This document shows, one piece after another, positions 34,823-45,517 of a stretch of DNA of 54,284 nucleotides. Positions within the stretch are counted from its first letter, which is position 1. The number at the start of each line of letters is the position of its first letter. Location of the stretch: contig JANDJG010000004.1 of the NCBI GenBank assembly GCA_024331085.1, positions 1 through 54,284 on the forward strand, given 5' to 3'. The notes under the pieces were generated by a model that worked only from the letters and a program-made list of their open reading frames with translations, searched no databases and was not told the DNA's origin. This DNA comes from Nitrospira sp. (GTDB taxonomy: Bacteria > Nitrospirota > Nitrospiria > Nitrospirales > Nitrospiraceae). The position numbers and the translations under genes were made by a program.

Positions 34823-35407
34823 ATGCGCCAGGCGATCGGGATCGACCACATCACCCTCTGCGTCGAAAGTCTCGAGGCCGCCGAGTTTCTCTTCACAAAA
34901 ATCCTGGGGTTCGAGGTGCTCTGGTCCGCTCGCGACGTAGGCACCGAGAAGTCATCCATGGATACGGTCGTGGTTCAGAGCGGCAATGCGAGGATCGCCC
35001 TCATGCAGGGTCGTGACAAGGTGATGCGGTCGCAGATCAACGACTTCATCGACAAATACGGTCAAGGGGTCCAGCATTTCGCCATCGAAGTGGATGACAT
35101 CGAGGCGACTTGCCGGGAATGGGAGGCCCATGGTGTGCGGTTCAGTGGACCGGTCAAAGAGGGGCGGGACGGATTCGGTCCCCTGCGGCAACGGTTTACC
35201 CAACCGATTTTTCCTGGGAGCGGGCTCTTCATTGAGTTGATCCAACGGAAGCACGGCGGAGAAAAGGCCACGACCTTCGTGCGAAGCACGGTAGAATCAC
35301 TGTATCGGGACATCGAGCGAGAGCAGGAGACAGGCCGAACAGAAACAATCGTCGATTACGACTCGTTGCCGCTACCCGGCAAGAAGGAGTTAAAACGGGC
35401 CTCGTGA
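34823..35407 (+). CDS. Single-domain 4-hydroxyphenylpyruvate dioxygenase-like protein
   Basis: 194 residues, about half a normal HPPD (around 350). The text matches the catalytic C-terminal half of HPPD: IDHITLCV with His9, SGNARIALM, GQGVQHFAIEVDDI with His85, and FIELIQRKHG with Glu138, the likely iron-binding facial triad, followed by SLYRDIEREQETG, which matches the gate helix ALFxSIExEQ. The N-terminal half is absent and the preceding bases are promoter, so it is not a frameshift remnant. The product would be homogentisate, used by the next two genes. A methylmalonyl-CoA epimerase-like VOC protein is the alternative, but the gate helix argues against it. Confidence 0.75.
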   Translation: MRQAIGIDHITLCVESLEAAEFLFTKILGFEVLWSARDVGTEKSSMDTVVVQSGNARIALMQGRDKVMRSQINDFIDKYGQGVQHFAIEVDDIEATCREWEAHGVRFSGPVKEGRDGFGPLRQRFTQPIFPGSGLFIELIQRKHGGEKATTFVRSTVESLYRDIEREQETGRTETIVDYDSLPLPGKKELKRAS

Positions 35408-35438
35408 GCGGAGCCATTGGTGTGAGCGGAGGTGTCCC

Positions 35439-36548
35439 ATGTATCTCCTCAGAAAAGGAAAGACTCCTAACCAGGCCCATGTGGGGATTCCGGAAGGACT
35501 CTATGAGGAAGAACACGGACGGGATGGCTTCAGCGGTCCGGCGTCCCATCTCTATCGCACCCATCCTCCGACCGCTTGGGTCAGGATCGAAGGGCCATTG
35601 AAACCGCGAGCCTTTTCCTGCACGAAACTGTGGGAAGGAGATGGGCTGGTCCGAGACGGCGAGGCAATCCCGGTGATGAAAAGCCGAGATGCGATCCTTT
35701 CGGTGGTGCGCCACAAGGAGACCATGACCTCTTTCATCCGCAATGGGGACGGTGACGAACTGTGGTTTGTGCATAGAGGGCGAGGACGATTCGAGACGGA
35801 CTACGGAGTCCTCCCCTATGAGGCGGGAGACTACGTCGTTATTCCCAAGGGCACGACCTATCGGGTTCATGTGGACGATGGACCGACGGATGGCCTGATC
35901 GTCGAGACGCCGGAGCCGATCGTCATGCCGGACCGAGGCCCGTTGGGGCACCATGCCCTGTTCGATAAGGGGGTGTTGGTGGCACCGGAGTTGGAAGCGA
36001 TCGAGCCGTCGGAAGCAGAAGATCAGCCATGGGAAATCCGGATCAAACGGCAAGGGGCTTTCACCAACGTGGTCTATCCCTTCTATCCGATGGACGTCGT
36101 CGGGTGGAAAGGTGATCTCTGGGTTGCCAAGTTGAACGTGCGGGATTTTCGGCCGGTCACGAGCCCTCGCTACCATTTGCCGCCGAGCGCCCATGTCACC
36201 TTTCAGGCCGGAGGGTGCCTCGTGTCCACCTTTGCGCCAAGGCCGCTCGAGACAGACCCGGAGGCCCTGCGTGTGCCGTTCTATCACCGCAACATGGACT
36301 ACGACGAAGTGTTGTTTTACCACCAGGGCGAGTTCTTCAGTCGCGCCGGCATCGAAGCGGGCATGCTCACGCTGCATCCCCAGGGTATTCACCATGGACC
36401 GCAGCCGCAAGCCGTGCAGGCGGCCAAGGGAAAGACCTACACGAACGAGGTGGCGGTGATGATCGAATCCCAGTCGCCTTTTGAAGTGGCGCCACAGATG
36501 GAGAGAGTGGAAGTCGATAACTATGCCGTGAGTTGGAGTAGAGGATGA
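35439..36548 (+). CDS. hmgA: Homogentisate 1,2-dioxygenase
   Basis: 369 residues, the shorter bacterial form. It opens the ring of homogentisate with O2. Cupin strands run through the middle (GDELWFVHRGRGRFETD, AGDYVVIPKGTTYRVH); iron ligands are probably His283 and Glu290 in FYHRNMDYDEV and His318 or His319 in HPQGIHHGPQP. GGAGGTGTCCC precedes ATG 35439. Its stop overlaps the start of the next gene by four bases. Product: maleylacetoacetate, for which no isomerase gene is visible in the window. Confidence 0.85.
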   Translation: MYLLRKGKTPNQAHVGIPEGLYEEEHGRDGFSGPASHLYRTHPPTAWVRIEGPLKPRAFSCTKLWEGDGLVRDGEAIPVMKSRDAILSVVRHKETMTSFIRNGDGDELWFVHRGRGRFETDYGVLPYEAGDYVVIPKGTTYRVHVDDGPTDGLIVETPEPIVMPDRGPLGHHALFDKGVLVAPELEAIEPSEAEDQPWEIRIKRQGAFTNVVYPFYPMDVVGWKGDLWVAKLNVRDFRPVTSPRYHLPPSAHVTFQAGGCLVSTFAPRPLETDPEALRVPFYHRNMDYDEVLFYHQGEFFSRAGIEAGMLTLHPQGIHHGPQPQAVQAAKGKTYTNEVAVMIESQSPFEVAPQMERVEVDNYAVSWSRG

Positions 36549-37528
36549 AACTGGTCAGTTTTCGCGTTGTCACGCCGCTCGGCATCTTTACGAGGGTGGG
36601 AGCCTTTTATGATTCCCAAATCATCGATGTGAATATGGCCTACGCCCGTTGGCTGAAGGATCAAGGTGAGGCACAACCCTGTCGATTGGCCAACGCCCAC
36701 GTGCCGGCGACCATGTTGGAGTTTCTCGAAGGCGAAGCCTCGACTATGGCGGCGGCGCGCCGGGCTGTGGACTATGCGGTCCTACTTGGTTCCAAGGCCA
36801 GGGGGCCATCGGGTGAAATGGTCTGGTATCCCTTGGATGCCGTGCAACTGGCCGCGCCCCTCCCCAATCCTCCCTCGCTCCGTGACTTCATCGCGTTTGA
36901 AGCCCATATCGCCGCCACGTCGCAGAAACGAGGACAGCCGATTCCGCCCGAATGGTACCAGGCTCCCGTCTATTACAAGGGCAATCCGCGCACGATCATC
37001 GGGCCGGACGAGGACCTGCCTTGGCCCTTGGAGACGACCAAGTTGGACTATGAGCTGGAGCTTGCCTGCGTGATTGGGAAAAGGGGGCGCGATATTTCCG
37101 AACGGGACGCGCCGGACTATATCGCGGGCTACACGATCATGAACGACTTCAGCGCGCGCGACATCCAATTTCGAGAAATGGCCTGTCGATTGGGGCCGGC
37201 CAAGGGGAAAGATTTCGCGACCGTCCTCGGCCCGTGCCTGGTCACGCCGGACGAGATTGCCGATCTCAATTCGCTCGTGATGGTGGCGCGAGTTAACGGA
37301 GAGGAATGGTCGCGGGGCTGTTTCGGAACGATCCACTGGTCGTTCCCGCAGATGATCGCCCACGTCTCGCGCGGCGAGCCACTCTATCCCGGCGATGTGC
37401 TCGGATCGGGGACAGTGGGAGGGGGCTGTGGCCTTGAATTTGATCGGTACCTGAAACCGGGCGATGTGGTGGAACTAGAGATTCAGCCGATCGGCATCTT
37501 GCGAACCAGGGTGGTGGGCACGGCATGA
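36545..37528 (+). CDS. Fumarylacetoacetate hydrolase family protein
   Basis: 327 residues. The FAH fold is shown by TTKLDYELELACVIGKRGRD (metal glutamates), IMNDFSARDIQF and KGKDFATVLGPCLV. It would cleave fumarylacetoacetate into fumarate and acetoacetate, completing tyrosine breakdown. It starts inside the stop of the homogentisate dioxygenase gene (ATGA overlap), strong evidence for translational coupling. A maleylacetoacetate isomerase gene is not nearby; the enzyme may act directly on the maleyl form, or the isomerase is elsewhere. Confidence 0.85.
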   Translation: MKLVSFRVVTPLGIFTRVGAFYDSQIIDVNMAYARWLKDQGEAQPCRLANAHVPATMLEFLEGEASTMAAARRAVDYAVLLGSKARGPSGEMVWYPLDAVQLAAPLPNPPSLRDFIAFEAHIAATSQKRGQPIPPEWYQAPVYYKGNPRTIIGPDEDLPWPLETTKLDYELELACVIGKRGRDISERDAPDYIAGYTIMNDFSARDIQFREMACRLGPAKGKDFATVLGPCLVTPDEIADLNSLVMVARVNGEEWSRGCFGTIHWSFPQMIAHVSRGEPLYPGDVLGSGTVGGGCGLEFDRYLKPGDVVELEIQPIGILRTRVVGTA

Positions 37529-37587
37529 CGGAACGGCGTGGAAGGCAAGCATGACCAGCACACACGCAGAAAAGAAAGGAGGCGGCC

Positions 37588-38340
37588 ATGACCACGATGA
37601 TGGATCGGATGGCACTCGAAGAGTTGACACGCCGCCACCTCGACCTCTATGCGGGTCCGGACATTGAAACCAAACTCAAGGCCGTGGTTCGCCTCGGCCC
37701 CCATAGCCGATGCTCGTTGGACGATCTGCTCGCCATCTTTCGTCTCTCCCGTTCGATCTTCTTCGAGACCCACGTCGAGACAGTATCTGGCCATCACACA
37801 GCGACATACTTGCGGTTTGAATCCATTGCTCGGTTCCCGGACTTGATCGCGCTGATCGCGCGCGACATGGCTGACTGGATCGACCGGACGTTTCGGGACC
37901 AGCCCCTTGCCGGCATCGTCGCCACGACCTCCGCTGCTCAAACGTTGGCAACGGCTGTCGCCGATCAATTGCGTGAGCGGAAGTCCCTGCGCCTGACCTT
38001 CACGCCGTACAACAGCGGAACCGGCCGAATCGGGACGGATATCGCGAGCGGGACCATCTATGCCGGCGAGCGGTTCCTCTCACTCAATGACGTGACGACG
38101 CGTGGCCAGTGTGTGAGAAAGCTCGGCAACGTCGTGACGGACCAGGGAGGGGTCTTGGCCGGCATGGCGGTCTTCGCCCGCCGGGACAGTGGCCAGTTTC
38201 CGTTGATGGACGAACTGATGAGCACCTATCCCTTTTATTACACAGTGGATCTACTGATGCCGCAGTGGGAACCGGCGGACTGTCCCTTGTGCCGGCAAGA
38301 TAGTCCCCTCCTGTCATGGAGAGAAATGCCGGCCTTGTGA
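37588..38340 (+). CDS. Orotate-phosphoribosyltransferase-like protein, degenerate PRPP loop
   Basis: 250 residues. GIVATTSAAQTLATAVADQL and SLNDVTTRGQCV resemble the two PRTase-fold motifs, but the PRPP loop that is normally DDVxTTGGS reads NDVTTRGQC, with the acidic pair and a threonine altered. A CPLC motif (ADCPLCRQ) occurs near the C-terminus, possibly for a metal. AAGGAGG precedes ATG 37588. The gene lies between the fumarylacetoacetase and the 2-oxoacid dehydrogenase. It may be a catalytically modified PRTase or a small-molecule sensor; function not recognised. Confidence 0.6.
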   Translation: MTTMMDRMALEELTRRHLDLYAGPDIETKLKAVVRLGPHSRCSLDDLLAIFRLSRSIFFETHVETVSGHHTATYLRFESIARFPDLIALIARDMADWIDRTFRDQPLAGIVATTSAAQTLATAVADQLRERKSLRLTFTPYNSGTGRIGTDIASGTIYAGERFLSLNDVTTRGQCVRKLGNVVTDQGGVLAGMAVFARRDSGQFPLMDELMSTYPFYYTVDLLMPQWEPADCPLCRQDSPLLSWREMPAL

Positions 38341-38403
38341 GGAGGGATGCCCCTTCGCGTGGGTGGGGAGGAGGGATCGAAAGAGGAACCCGAGGAGGAA
38401 CCG

Positions 38404-39401
38404 ATGGACCGAGTCGAAGTCGCCAACGAGATCAAACGGGCCGAGTGGCAGCAGATGTATTACTACCTGCGTCTCACCAGGTCGTTGGAGGACCGGATTT
38501 CGGCCCTCTATCGGCAGGGGCGGATCGTCGGTGGTTGTTATACCAGTCACGGGATGGAAGCAATTGCCGTCGGCTATGCCTCGGCGCTTGAACGGGACGA
38601 CGTGATCGCGCCGTTCCATCGCGATATGGGTGCCTTCTTGATTCGCGGCATCACGCCGGGCGAAGTGCTGGCTCAGTATCTGGGCAAACGGACCGGCCCG
38701 ACCAAGGGCAAGGACGGCAATGTCCACATGGGAGACTTAAAACGCGGCATCATCGGCTTCGTGAGTCATCTGGCCGACAACCTGCCGGTCGCGACGGGAG
38801 CGGCGCTGGCATTCAAAATCAGGGGAGAGCGGCGTGTTGTCTTCACGGGAACCGGCGATGGTGGCACGAGCCGCGGCGACTTTCACGAGGCGATGAATTT
38901 CGCCTCGGTGCGGAAGCTGCCGGTCGTGTTCTTTTGCAACAACAATCAATATGCCTATTCCACGCCACTCCGCCTGCAGATGGCAATCGCCAACGTCGTT
39001 GATCGAGCGAAGGCCTATGGGATGCCCGGCGAGATCGTGGATGGCAATGACGTGGCCGCGGTGTTTCTGGCCGCCAAACGGGCCATTGCGCGGGCCCGCG
39101 CGGGAGAAGGGCCGACGTTTCTCGAGTTTAAAACCATGAGGATGCATGGCCATTCGGAACATGATGCGGCCAAGTATGTGCCGCGTGAACTGCTGGAAGA
39201 ATGGAAAAAGAAAGATCCCATCCTCAGAGCCGAACAGCGGTTACTCGAACTGGGCTATGCCGATGAAGCGTACTTTCGCGACGTCGGCCTGAGAGTGCAG
39301 AAGGAAATCGATGCGGCGTTGGAATTCGCCGAACAGAGCCCCTTGCCGGAAGGACGGGAAGTATTGGAGGGAGTTTTTGCCAATCCCGACGAGGTGGAAC
39401 C

Positions 39402-39405
<4 letters not shown>
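38404..39405 (+). CDS. 2-oxoacid dehydrogenase E1 alpha
   Basis: 333 residues from ATG 38404, chosen for AGGAGG six bases upstream over the GTG/ATG at 38347. Thiamine diphosphate motif GTGDGGTSRGDFHEAMNFAS and the following FFCNNNQYAYS; THD loop TMRMHGHSEHD. With the adjacent beta and E2 genes it decarboxylates a 2-oxoacid. Pyruvate and branched-chain 2-oxoacids cannot be told apart from this sequence alone, but the surrounding leucine/valine enzymes favour branched-chain oxoacids. Overlaps the E1 beta start by four bases. Confidence 0.88.
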
Positions 39406-40391
<986 letters not shown>

Positions 40392-40411
40392 AGGCCATCA
40401 AGAGGAGGGTC

Positions 40412-41641
40412 ATGGCGACGGACATCATCATGCCCCAGTTGGGGGAAAGCATCGCGGAGGGCACAGTCGTGAAATGGCTCATTCCGGCCGGCAGCATAGT
40501 CGAGCGTGATCAACCGCTCCTGGAGGTCGAGACCGAAAAGGTGGCGCTCGAAATTCCCTCTCCCGCCGCGGGGCGACTGTCCGAGATTCTCGTGAAGGAA
40601 GGGGAGACCGTGCCGGTCGGCACGGTGTTGGGCCGCATCGATGGCGTGCCCGTCACTGATGTCATCAATCGGGTGGGTGGCGTTGTGGTCCGTCCGATGG
40701 AGCCAGTCGCCAAACAGGGTGGAAAGGAGAGGGTGGCGACAGGGGAAACAGGCCAACGAAGTGAAGCCGGTGCCGAGGAAGGGGCCATGCCCCTCTCGCC
40801 GGCTGTTCGGCATCTGGCCAAACAACATGGTGTGGATCTCTCGCAAGTGAAGGGGACCGGCGCGGGTGGCCGGATCACCAAGAAAGACGTCGAGGACTTT
40901 ATCGCCCATTGCCGCACAGAAGCGGCTCAAACCGTCTCGCCGGCCGGCCGGCCGGCGGTAACCAACGAAGAAGAAACGGCCGACGAGATTGTCCCCCTCA
41001 CGCCGATGAGAAAGATCATCGCCGAACGGATGGTTAACAGCAGACGGACCGCCGCCCATGTGACAACGGTCTTCGAAGCGGATTTCTCGGCTATCGCCGC
41101 TTGCCGCAAAGACCGTCCGCTCACCTATCTGCCGTTCGTGGTCCATGCGGTGGCACGTGCGATCCGAGCGTTCCCCATCATGAACTCCTCGTGGAGCGAC
41201 GAAGGCATCGTGATCAAGCGCGCCATCCACATCGGTATCGCCACGGCGTTGGAAGAGGGGCTCCTGGTGCCGGTCGTGCGGCATGCGGATCGAAAGAGCG
41301 TGACCCATCTGGCTCAAGAGATCGCTGATCTGGCTGAGCGGGCGAGGAGCAAACGGTTGAATCCGGATGAGGTCTTGGGCGGGACCTTCTCGATCACCAA
41401 CCACGGCGGATTCGGCAGCCTGCTCAGTACGCCGATCATTCATCACCCGCAAATTGCGATCCTGGGGGTTGGCGCGGTGCAGAAACGACCGGTGGTCATC
41501 CATGACGCCATCGCGATCCGGTCAATGGCCTATTTGAGCCTCTCGTTCGACCATCGAGTGATCGACGGCGCCACGGCCGATCGGTTCATGGCCAAGGTCA
41601 AAGATGCAATCGAACAGAGTGACTGGGAGCGGAACCTATGA
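40412..41641 (+). CDS. Dihydrolipoamide acyltransferase E2
   Basis: 409 residues: one lipoyl domain with Lys43 in ETEKVALEI (about 1-78), a peripheral subunit-binding domain about 130-170 (LSPAVRHLAKQHGVDL), and the acyltransferase domain with the catalytic SFDHRVIDG near the C-terminus. It transfers the acyl group to CoA, giving isobutyryl-, isovaleryl- or 2-methylbutyryl-CoA if the complex is branched-chain. The stop overlaps the thiolase start by four bases. Confidence 0.92.
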   Translation: MATDIIMPQLGESIAEGTVVKWLIPAGSIVERDQPLLEVETEKVALEIPSPAAGRLSEILVKEGETVPVGTVLGRIDGVPVTDVINRVGGVVVRPMEPVAKQGGKERVATGETGQRSEAGAEEGAMPLSPAVRHLAKQHGVDLSQVKGTGAGGRITKKDVEDFIAHCRTEAAQTVSPAGRPAVTNEEETADEIVPLTPMRKIIAERMVNSRRTAAHVTTVFEADFSAIAACRKDRPLTYLPFVVHAVARAIRAFPIMNSSWSDEGIVIKRAIHIGIATALEEGLLVPVVRHADRKSVTHLAQEIADLAERARSKRLNPDEVLGGTFSITNHGGFGSLLSTPIIHHPQIAILGVGAVQKRPVVIHDAIAIRSMAYLSLSFDHRVIDGATADRFMAKVKDAIEQSDWERNL

Positions 41642-42834
41642 GTCCTCTTATGGGAGAACCAACAGTCATTGTGAGTGCGGCGCGCACGCCGATGGGGAGT
41701 TTTCAGGGCTGTTTCAGCCAGGTGCCGGCTACCAAGCTGGGCAGCATCGCGATTGCTGAGGCCTTGAAACGGGCTCAGGTCTCCCCTGGCCATGTGGACA
41801 CTGTGTATATGGGCTGCGTCTTAAGCGCGGGGCTAGGTCAGGCGCCGGCGAGACAAGCCTCGATCGGAGCCGGCATCCCCTACTCGGTCGGAGCCACGAC
41901 AGTGAACAAGGTCTGTGGTTCGAGCCTCCTGACGGTGATCCTCGCGTCGCAAGCCATTGCGCTCGGCGAGGCTAAGGTCGCAGTGGCCGGCGGCATGGAG
42001 AACATGACCCGTGCTCCCTATCTATTGGAGAAGGCGAGACAGGGGTACCGGTTGGGCCATGCGGAGTTGGTGGACAGTCTAGTGAAGGATGGGTTGTGGG
42101 ATGTCTATCACCAGTTCCACATGGGCAAGGGAGGGGAACTGTGCGCGGCCAAATACGGGCTGACGAGGCAAGAACTAGATGATTTCGCGCTGGAGAGTTA
42201 TCGCCGAGCCAGGGAGGCCATCGCGACCGGTCTCTTCAAGCGGGAGATCGTGCCGGTCGAGGTGCCGCAACGGAAAGGGCCGCCGGTGCTCGTTCAAGAG
42301 GATGAAGAGCCGAACCGCGTGGATCTGAGCAAGATGAGGGAACTCAAACCGGTGTTTCAGGAAGATGGGGTCTTGACGGTCGGCAATTCGCCCTCTTGCA
42401 ACGATGGAGCAGCGGCCTTGGTCCTGATGGCGGAAAGCGAGGCGGTTCGCCTCGGCCTCACGCCGTTAGCCCGGCTGGTCGGCTACGCCGGCGCGGCCTT
42501 GGCACCGGAATGGTTCACGGTCGCGCCGGTCGAGGCCATCAAACTGGCGCTCAAGAAAACCGGTCTCTCTATCGGGGCGATTGATCTCTTCGAGATCAAC
42601 GAGGCCTTCTCCGCTGTCTCACTGGCCATCAATCGGGAACTGGGACTGGACGTGAAGAAAGTGAACGTCCATGGGGGAGCGGTGGCGTTGGGCCATCCCA
42701 TCGGGGCCACAGGTGCAAGGATCCTCACGACCTTGATCCATGCCATGCAGGAGCGGAACGTCAGGCGAGGACTGGCGGCCCTCTGTATTGGAGGCGGAGA
42801 GGCTCTGGCAGTCGTTGTGGAGCGGGACATGTGA
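41638..42834 (+). CDS. Acetyl-CoA acetyltransferase (thiolase)
   Basis: 398 residues. The nucleophilic cysteine is Cys93 in NKVCGSSLLTV; the NEAF motif is EINEAFSAVS; the histidine is in ALGHPIGATGAR; the second cysteine is in LCIGGGEAL. It cleaves acetoacetyl-CoA (or a branched 3-oxoacyl-CoA) to acetyl-CoA, which suits both the leucine and the butyryl-CoA branches. Translationally coupled to E2. The following gene may begin at a GTG overlapping its stop. Confidence 0.92.
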   Translation: MSPLMGEPTVIVSAARTPMGSFQGCFSQVPATKLGSIAIAEALKRAQVSPGHVDTVYMGCVLSAGLGQAPARQASIGAGIPYSVGATTVNKVCGSSLLTVILASQAIALGEAKVAVAGGMENMTRAPYLLEKARQGYRLGHAELVDSLVKDGLWDVYHQFHMGKGGELCAAKYGLTRQELDDFALESYRRAREAIATGLFKREIVPVEVPQRKGPPVLVQEDEEPNRVDLSKMRELKPVFQEDGVLTVGNSPSCNDGAAALVLMAESEAVRLGLTPLARLVGYAGAALAPEWFTVAPVEAIKLALKKTGLSIGAIDLFEINEAFSAVSLAINRELGLDVKKVNVHGGAVALGHPIGATGARILTTLIHAMQERNVRRGLAALCIGGGEALAVVVERDM

Positions 42835-42908
42835 GGCGTGTGACGAGGAGCCAGGAACAGATGGAGCACCGCTATCAGTCTGGTGAGAAGGAAGTCGGGG
42901 TACCAACC

Positions 42909-43805
42909 ATGACCATCGACAGGGTCTCACGAATCGGCATCGTCGGGGCGGGCCAGATGGGTCGAGGGATCGCCCAGGTCTGTGCGGTGGCCGGCTATCA
43001 CGCGGAACTGATCGACGTAGGGGAAGTTCAATTAAAGGGAGCCGTCGCCAAGATTCGATCTGGACTCGAACGGGCTGTGGAACGAGGCACATTGGCGGCT
43101 GGTCGAGTGGAAGAGGTCCTGGCCCTCATTCATCCCTCGACCACCCTTGACCGATTGCACGAAGTCCACGTGGTCATCGAGGCGATTCCGGAAAACCAGG
43201 AGCAAAAACAGACGCTGTTTGCTGAACTGGGGCGGATCTGCCAACCGGAAACCGTGCTGGCGAGCAACACCTCGTCGATCCCGATCACGAAACTGGGAGC
43301 GGTCTCCGCTCGAGCCGATCGCGTTGTCGGGTTGCACTTCATGAATCCGGTCCCGGTGATGAACTTGGTGGAAGTCGTGCGAGGGCTCAACACGTCCGAA
43401 GAAACCATGGCGCTGGCGCTGGACCTTGCGAAGCACCTTGGCAAGACACCGGTCGTGGCGAACGATGTGCCGGGCTTTATTGTGAACCGGGTTTTGGTGC
43501 CGATGATCAACGAAGCGATCTTTGCGCTGGAGCAGGGAGTGGCGTCGGCGGAGGCGATCGATCAAGCGATGACGGCGGGAACCAATCATCCAGTGGGGCC
43601 GTTTGCCCTGGCGGATCGAATCGGCCTGGACACGGTGTTGGCGATTTGCGAGGTGCTGTATCGGGAGTTAGGTGATCCGAAATTTCGCCCCTGTCCCCTC
43701 CTCCGTCGCTATGTCGAAGCAGGATGGCTGGGGCGAAAAACCGGTCGCGGGTTTTATCGGTATGACGAAGTCGGGGAACGGGCAACGGTCACCGTGAGGA
43801 CCTAG
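42909..43805 (+). CDS. 3-hydroxybutyryl-CoA dehydrogenase
   Basis: 298 residues from ATG 42909; the family begins just before [20 protein letters not shown] at 42831 overlapping the thiolase stop would add 26 residues and cannot be dismissed. The NAD site is GAGQMG; the catalytic His-Glu dyad is in [18 protein letters not shown] and the C-terminal domain has GNDVPGF-type text ([12 protein letters not shown]). It oxidises 3-hydroxybutyryl-CoA to acetoacetyl-CoA, the substrate of the upstream thiolase. Confidence 0.9.
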   Translation: MTIDRVSRIGIVGAGQMGRGIAQVCAVAGYHAELIDVGEVQLKGAVAKIRSGLERAVERGTLAAGRVEEVLALIHPSTTLDRLHEVHVVIEAIPENQEQKQTLFAELGRICQPETVLASNTSSIPITKLGAVSARADRVVGLHFMNPVPVMNLVEVVRGLNTSEETMALALDLAKHLGKTPVVANDVPGFIVNRVLVPMINEAIFALEQGVASAEAIDQAMTAGTNHPVGPFALADRIGLDTVLAICEVLYRELGDPKFRPCPLLRRYVEAGWLGRKTGRGFYRYDEVGERATVTVRT

Positions 43806-43869
43806 CCACGGTGGGAGAGGCGTACTTTCTTGGCGCCCCTGTCACAGCCACTGTCGCGGAAGAGGCGGC

Positions 43870-45504
43870 ATGGAGAGGGAGATGGGGGACAAGCAGGAGA
43901 GGAAAGACATGAAGGAACGAAAACCTCGATTCACCTCCCTGTCAGGGATTGAGATCCATCGGCTGTATGGTCCCGGCGACCTCAAGGACTGGACACCAGA
44001 GCGGGAGTTGGGCGCGCCAGGTGAATTCCCCTATACGCGCGGCATCTATCCCACCATGTATCGAGGGCGGCTCTGGACCATGCGGCAGTTCGCCGGCTTC
44101 GGCTCTGCCGAAGACACTAACCGCCGGTTTCACTACCTGTTGGAGCATGGACAGAACGGGCTCAGCGTTGCGTTCGACATGCCCACGTTGATGGGGTTGG
44201 ATGCGGATGATCTGCTCGCGCGAGGCGAAGTGGGCCGCTGTGGTGTCTCGATTTCGTCGCTGGCCGACATGGAGCGGCTCTTCGAGGGGATTCCGCTTGA
44301 TCAGGTGACTGTCTCGATGACGATCAACGGGCCAGCGGCCGTGATCTTCGCCATGTACCTGGCGGTTGCAGAGAAGCGAGGCATTCCGTTTGACCGGCTG
44401 GGCGGTACCCTGCAAAACGACATTCTGAAAGAGTACATCGCTCAAAAAGAATGGCTGTTCCCGCCGGAGCCGTCTCTGCGCCTCGTGACCGATGTCATCG
44501 CCTATTGCGCACAGTCGGTGCCCAAGTGGCATCCGATCAGCATCAGCGGCTACCACATTCGCGAGGCTGGCGCAACGGCGGTTCAGGAACTGGCATTTAC
44601 CCTGTACGACGGCTTGACCTACGTGGAAGCGGCTGTGAAGGCAGGCCTCACGGTGGACCGGTTCGCGCCGCGGCTTTCGTTCTTTTTCAACGTCCACAAT
44701 GACTTCTTTGAAGAGATTGCGAAGTTTCGGGCGGCTCGGCGATTGTGGGCACGAGAGATGGCACGACGCTACCAGCCGAAAGACTCTCGTTCCTTGCAAT
44801 TGCGCTGCCATGCTCAAACAGCCGGCTGTTCGTTGACGGCGCAACAGCCTCTGAACAATGTGGTCCGTACCACGGTGCAGGCGTTGGCGGCGGTGTTGGG
44901 CGGCACACAGTCACTCCACACCAATTCGATGGATGAAACCCTGGCCCTCCCGACGGAGGAGGCGGTGCGGCTGGCGTTGCGGACGCAACAGATTCTCGCC
45001 GAGGAGAGTGAGGTGGCAAACACGGTCGATCCCTTGGGAGGTTCCTACTACGTTGAGGCCTTGACTAATCGGCTTGAAGAAGAAGCGCAAGCCTACTTCC
45101 GCAAGCTGGATGCGATAGGTGGCATGGTGGCTGCGATCGAACAGGGGTTCCCGCAACGGGAGATTCTGGAGGCCTCTCACTGGTATCAGCGCGAGATCGA
45201 GCGGAAGGAGCGGACGATCGTGGGCGTCAACCGGTATGTGGAGCAGGAGGAGCGGCCGATCCCCATTTTGAAGATCGATCCTGATGTGGAGCGGAGGCAG
45301 GTCGCTCGGCTCTCCGAGCTGCGCAAGATGCGAGATCCCTTCAAGATGGCCGGGGCGGTGGCGGCCTTACAAGAGGCGGTGGCCTGTGGAGAGAACGTCA
45401 TGCCGCCGCTGATCGAGGCGGTGAAGGCTCAGGCGACTGTGGGGGAACTCTGCGCGGCCTTGAAGGAGGTGTTGGGCACCTATCGAGAGCCGGTGGTGCT
45501 GTAG
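43870..45504 (+). CDS. icmA: B12-dependent acyl-CoA mutase large subunit, isobutyryl-CoA mutase signature
   Basis: 544 residues: the TIM-barrel part of an adenosylcobalamin acyl-CoA mutase, with no B12 domain. Conserved text includes [29 protein letters not shown] and [16 protein letters not shown]. In methylmalonyl-CoA mutase two residues bind the carboxylate, Tyr89 and Arg207 (118 apart). Here the same places, also 118 apart, are Phe74 (WTMRQFAG) and Gln192 ([10 protein letters not shown]). Phe and Gln are what isobutyryl-CoA mutase has, so the substrate pair is probably isobutyryl-/butyryl-CoA. The start may instead be ATG 43909, which has AGGAGAGG upstream. Annotation pipelines are likely to name it methylmalonyl-CoA mutase. 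The B12 subunit is at 46426. Confidence 0.82.
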   Translation: MEREMGDKQERKDMKERKPRFTSLSGIEIHRLYGPGDLKDWTPERELGAPGEFPYTRGIYPTMYRGRLWTMRQFAGFGSAEDTNRRFHYLLEHGQNGLSVAFDMPTLMGLDADDLLARGEVGRCGVSISSLADMERLFEGIPLDQVTVSMTINGPAAVIFAMYLAVAEKRGIPFDRLGGTLQNDILKEYIAQKEWLFPPEPSLRLVTDVIAYCAQSVPKWHPISISGYHIREAGATAVQELAFTLYDGLTYVEAAVKAGLTVDRFAPRLSFFFNVHNDFFEEIAKFRAARRLWAREMARRYQPKDSRSLQLRCHAQTAGCSLTAQQPLNNVVRTTVQALAAVLGGTQSLHTNSMDETLALPTEEAVRLALRTQQILAEESEVANTVDPLGGSYYVEALTNRLEEEAQAYFRKLDAIGGMVAAIEQGFPQREILEASHWYQREIERKERTIVGVNRYVEQEERPIPILKIDPDVERRQVARLSELRKMRDPFKMAGAVAALQEAVACGENVMPPLIEAVKAQATVGELCAALKEVLGTYREPVVL

Positions 45505-45517
45505 GGAGGCGCAATCG

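Noticed and set aside
34553-35441. Identical GGAGGTGTCCCATG at two start codons (34566 and 35439)
   Set aside because: Fourteen shared bases are mostly ribosome site plus ATG; chance or translational selection explains them.
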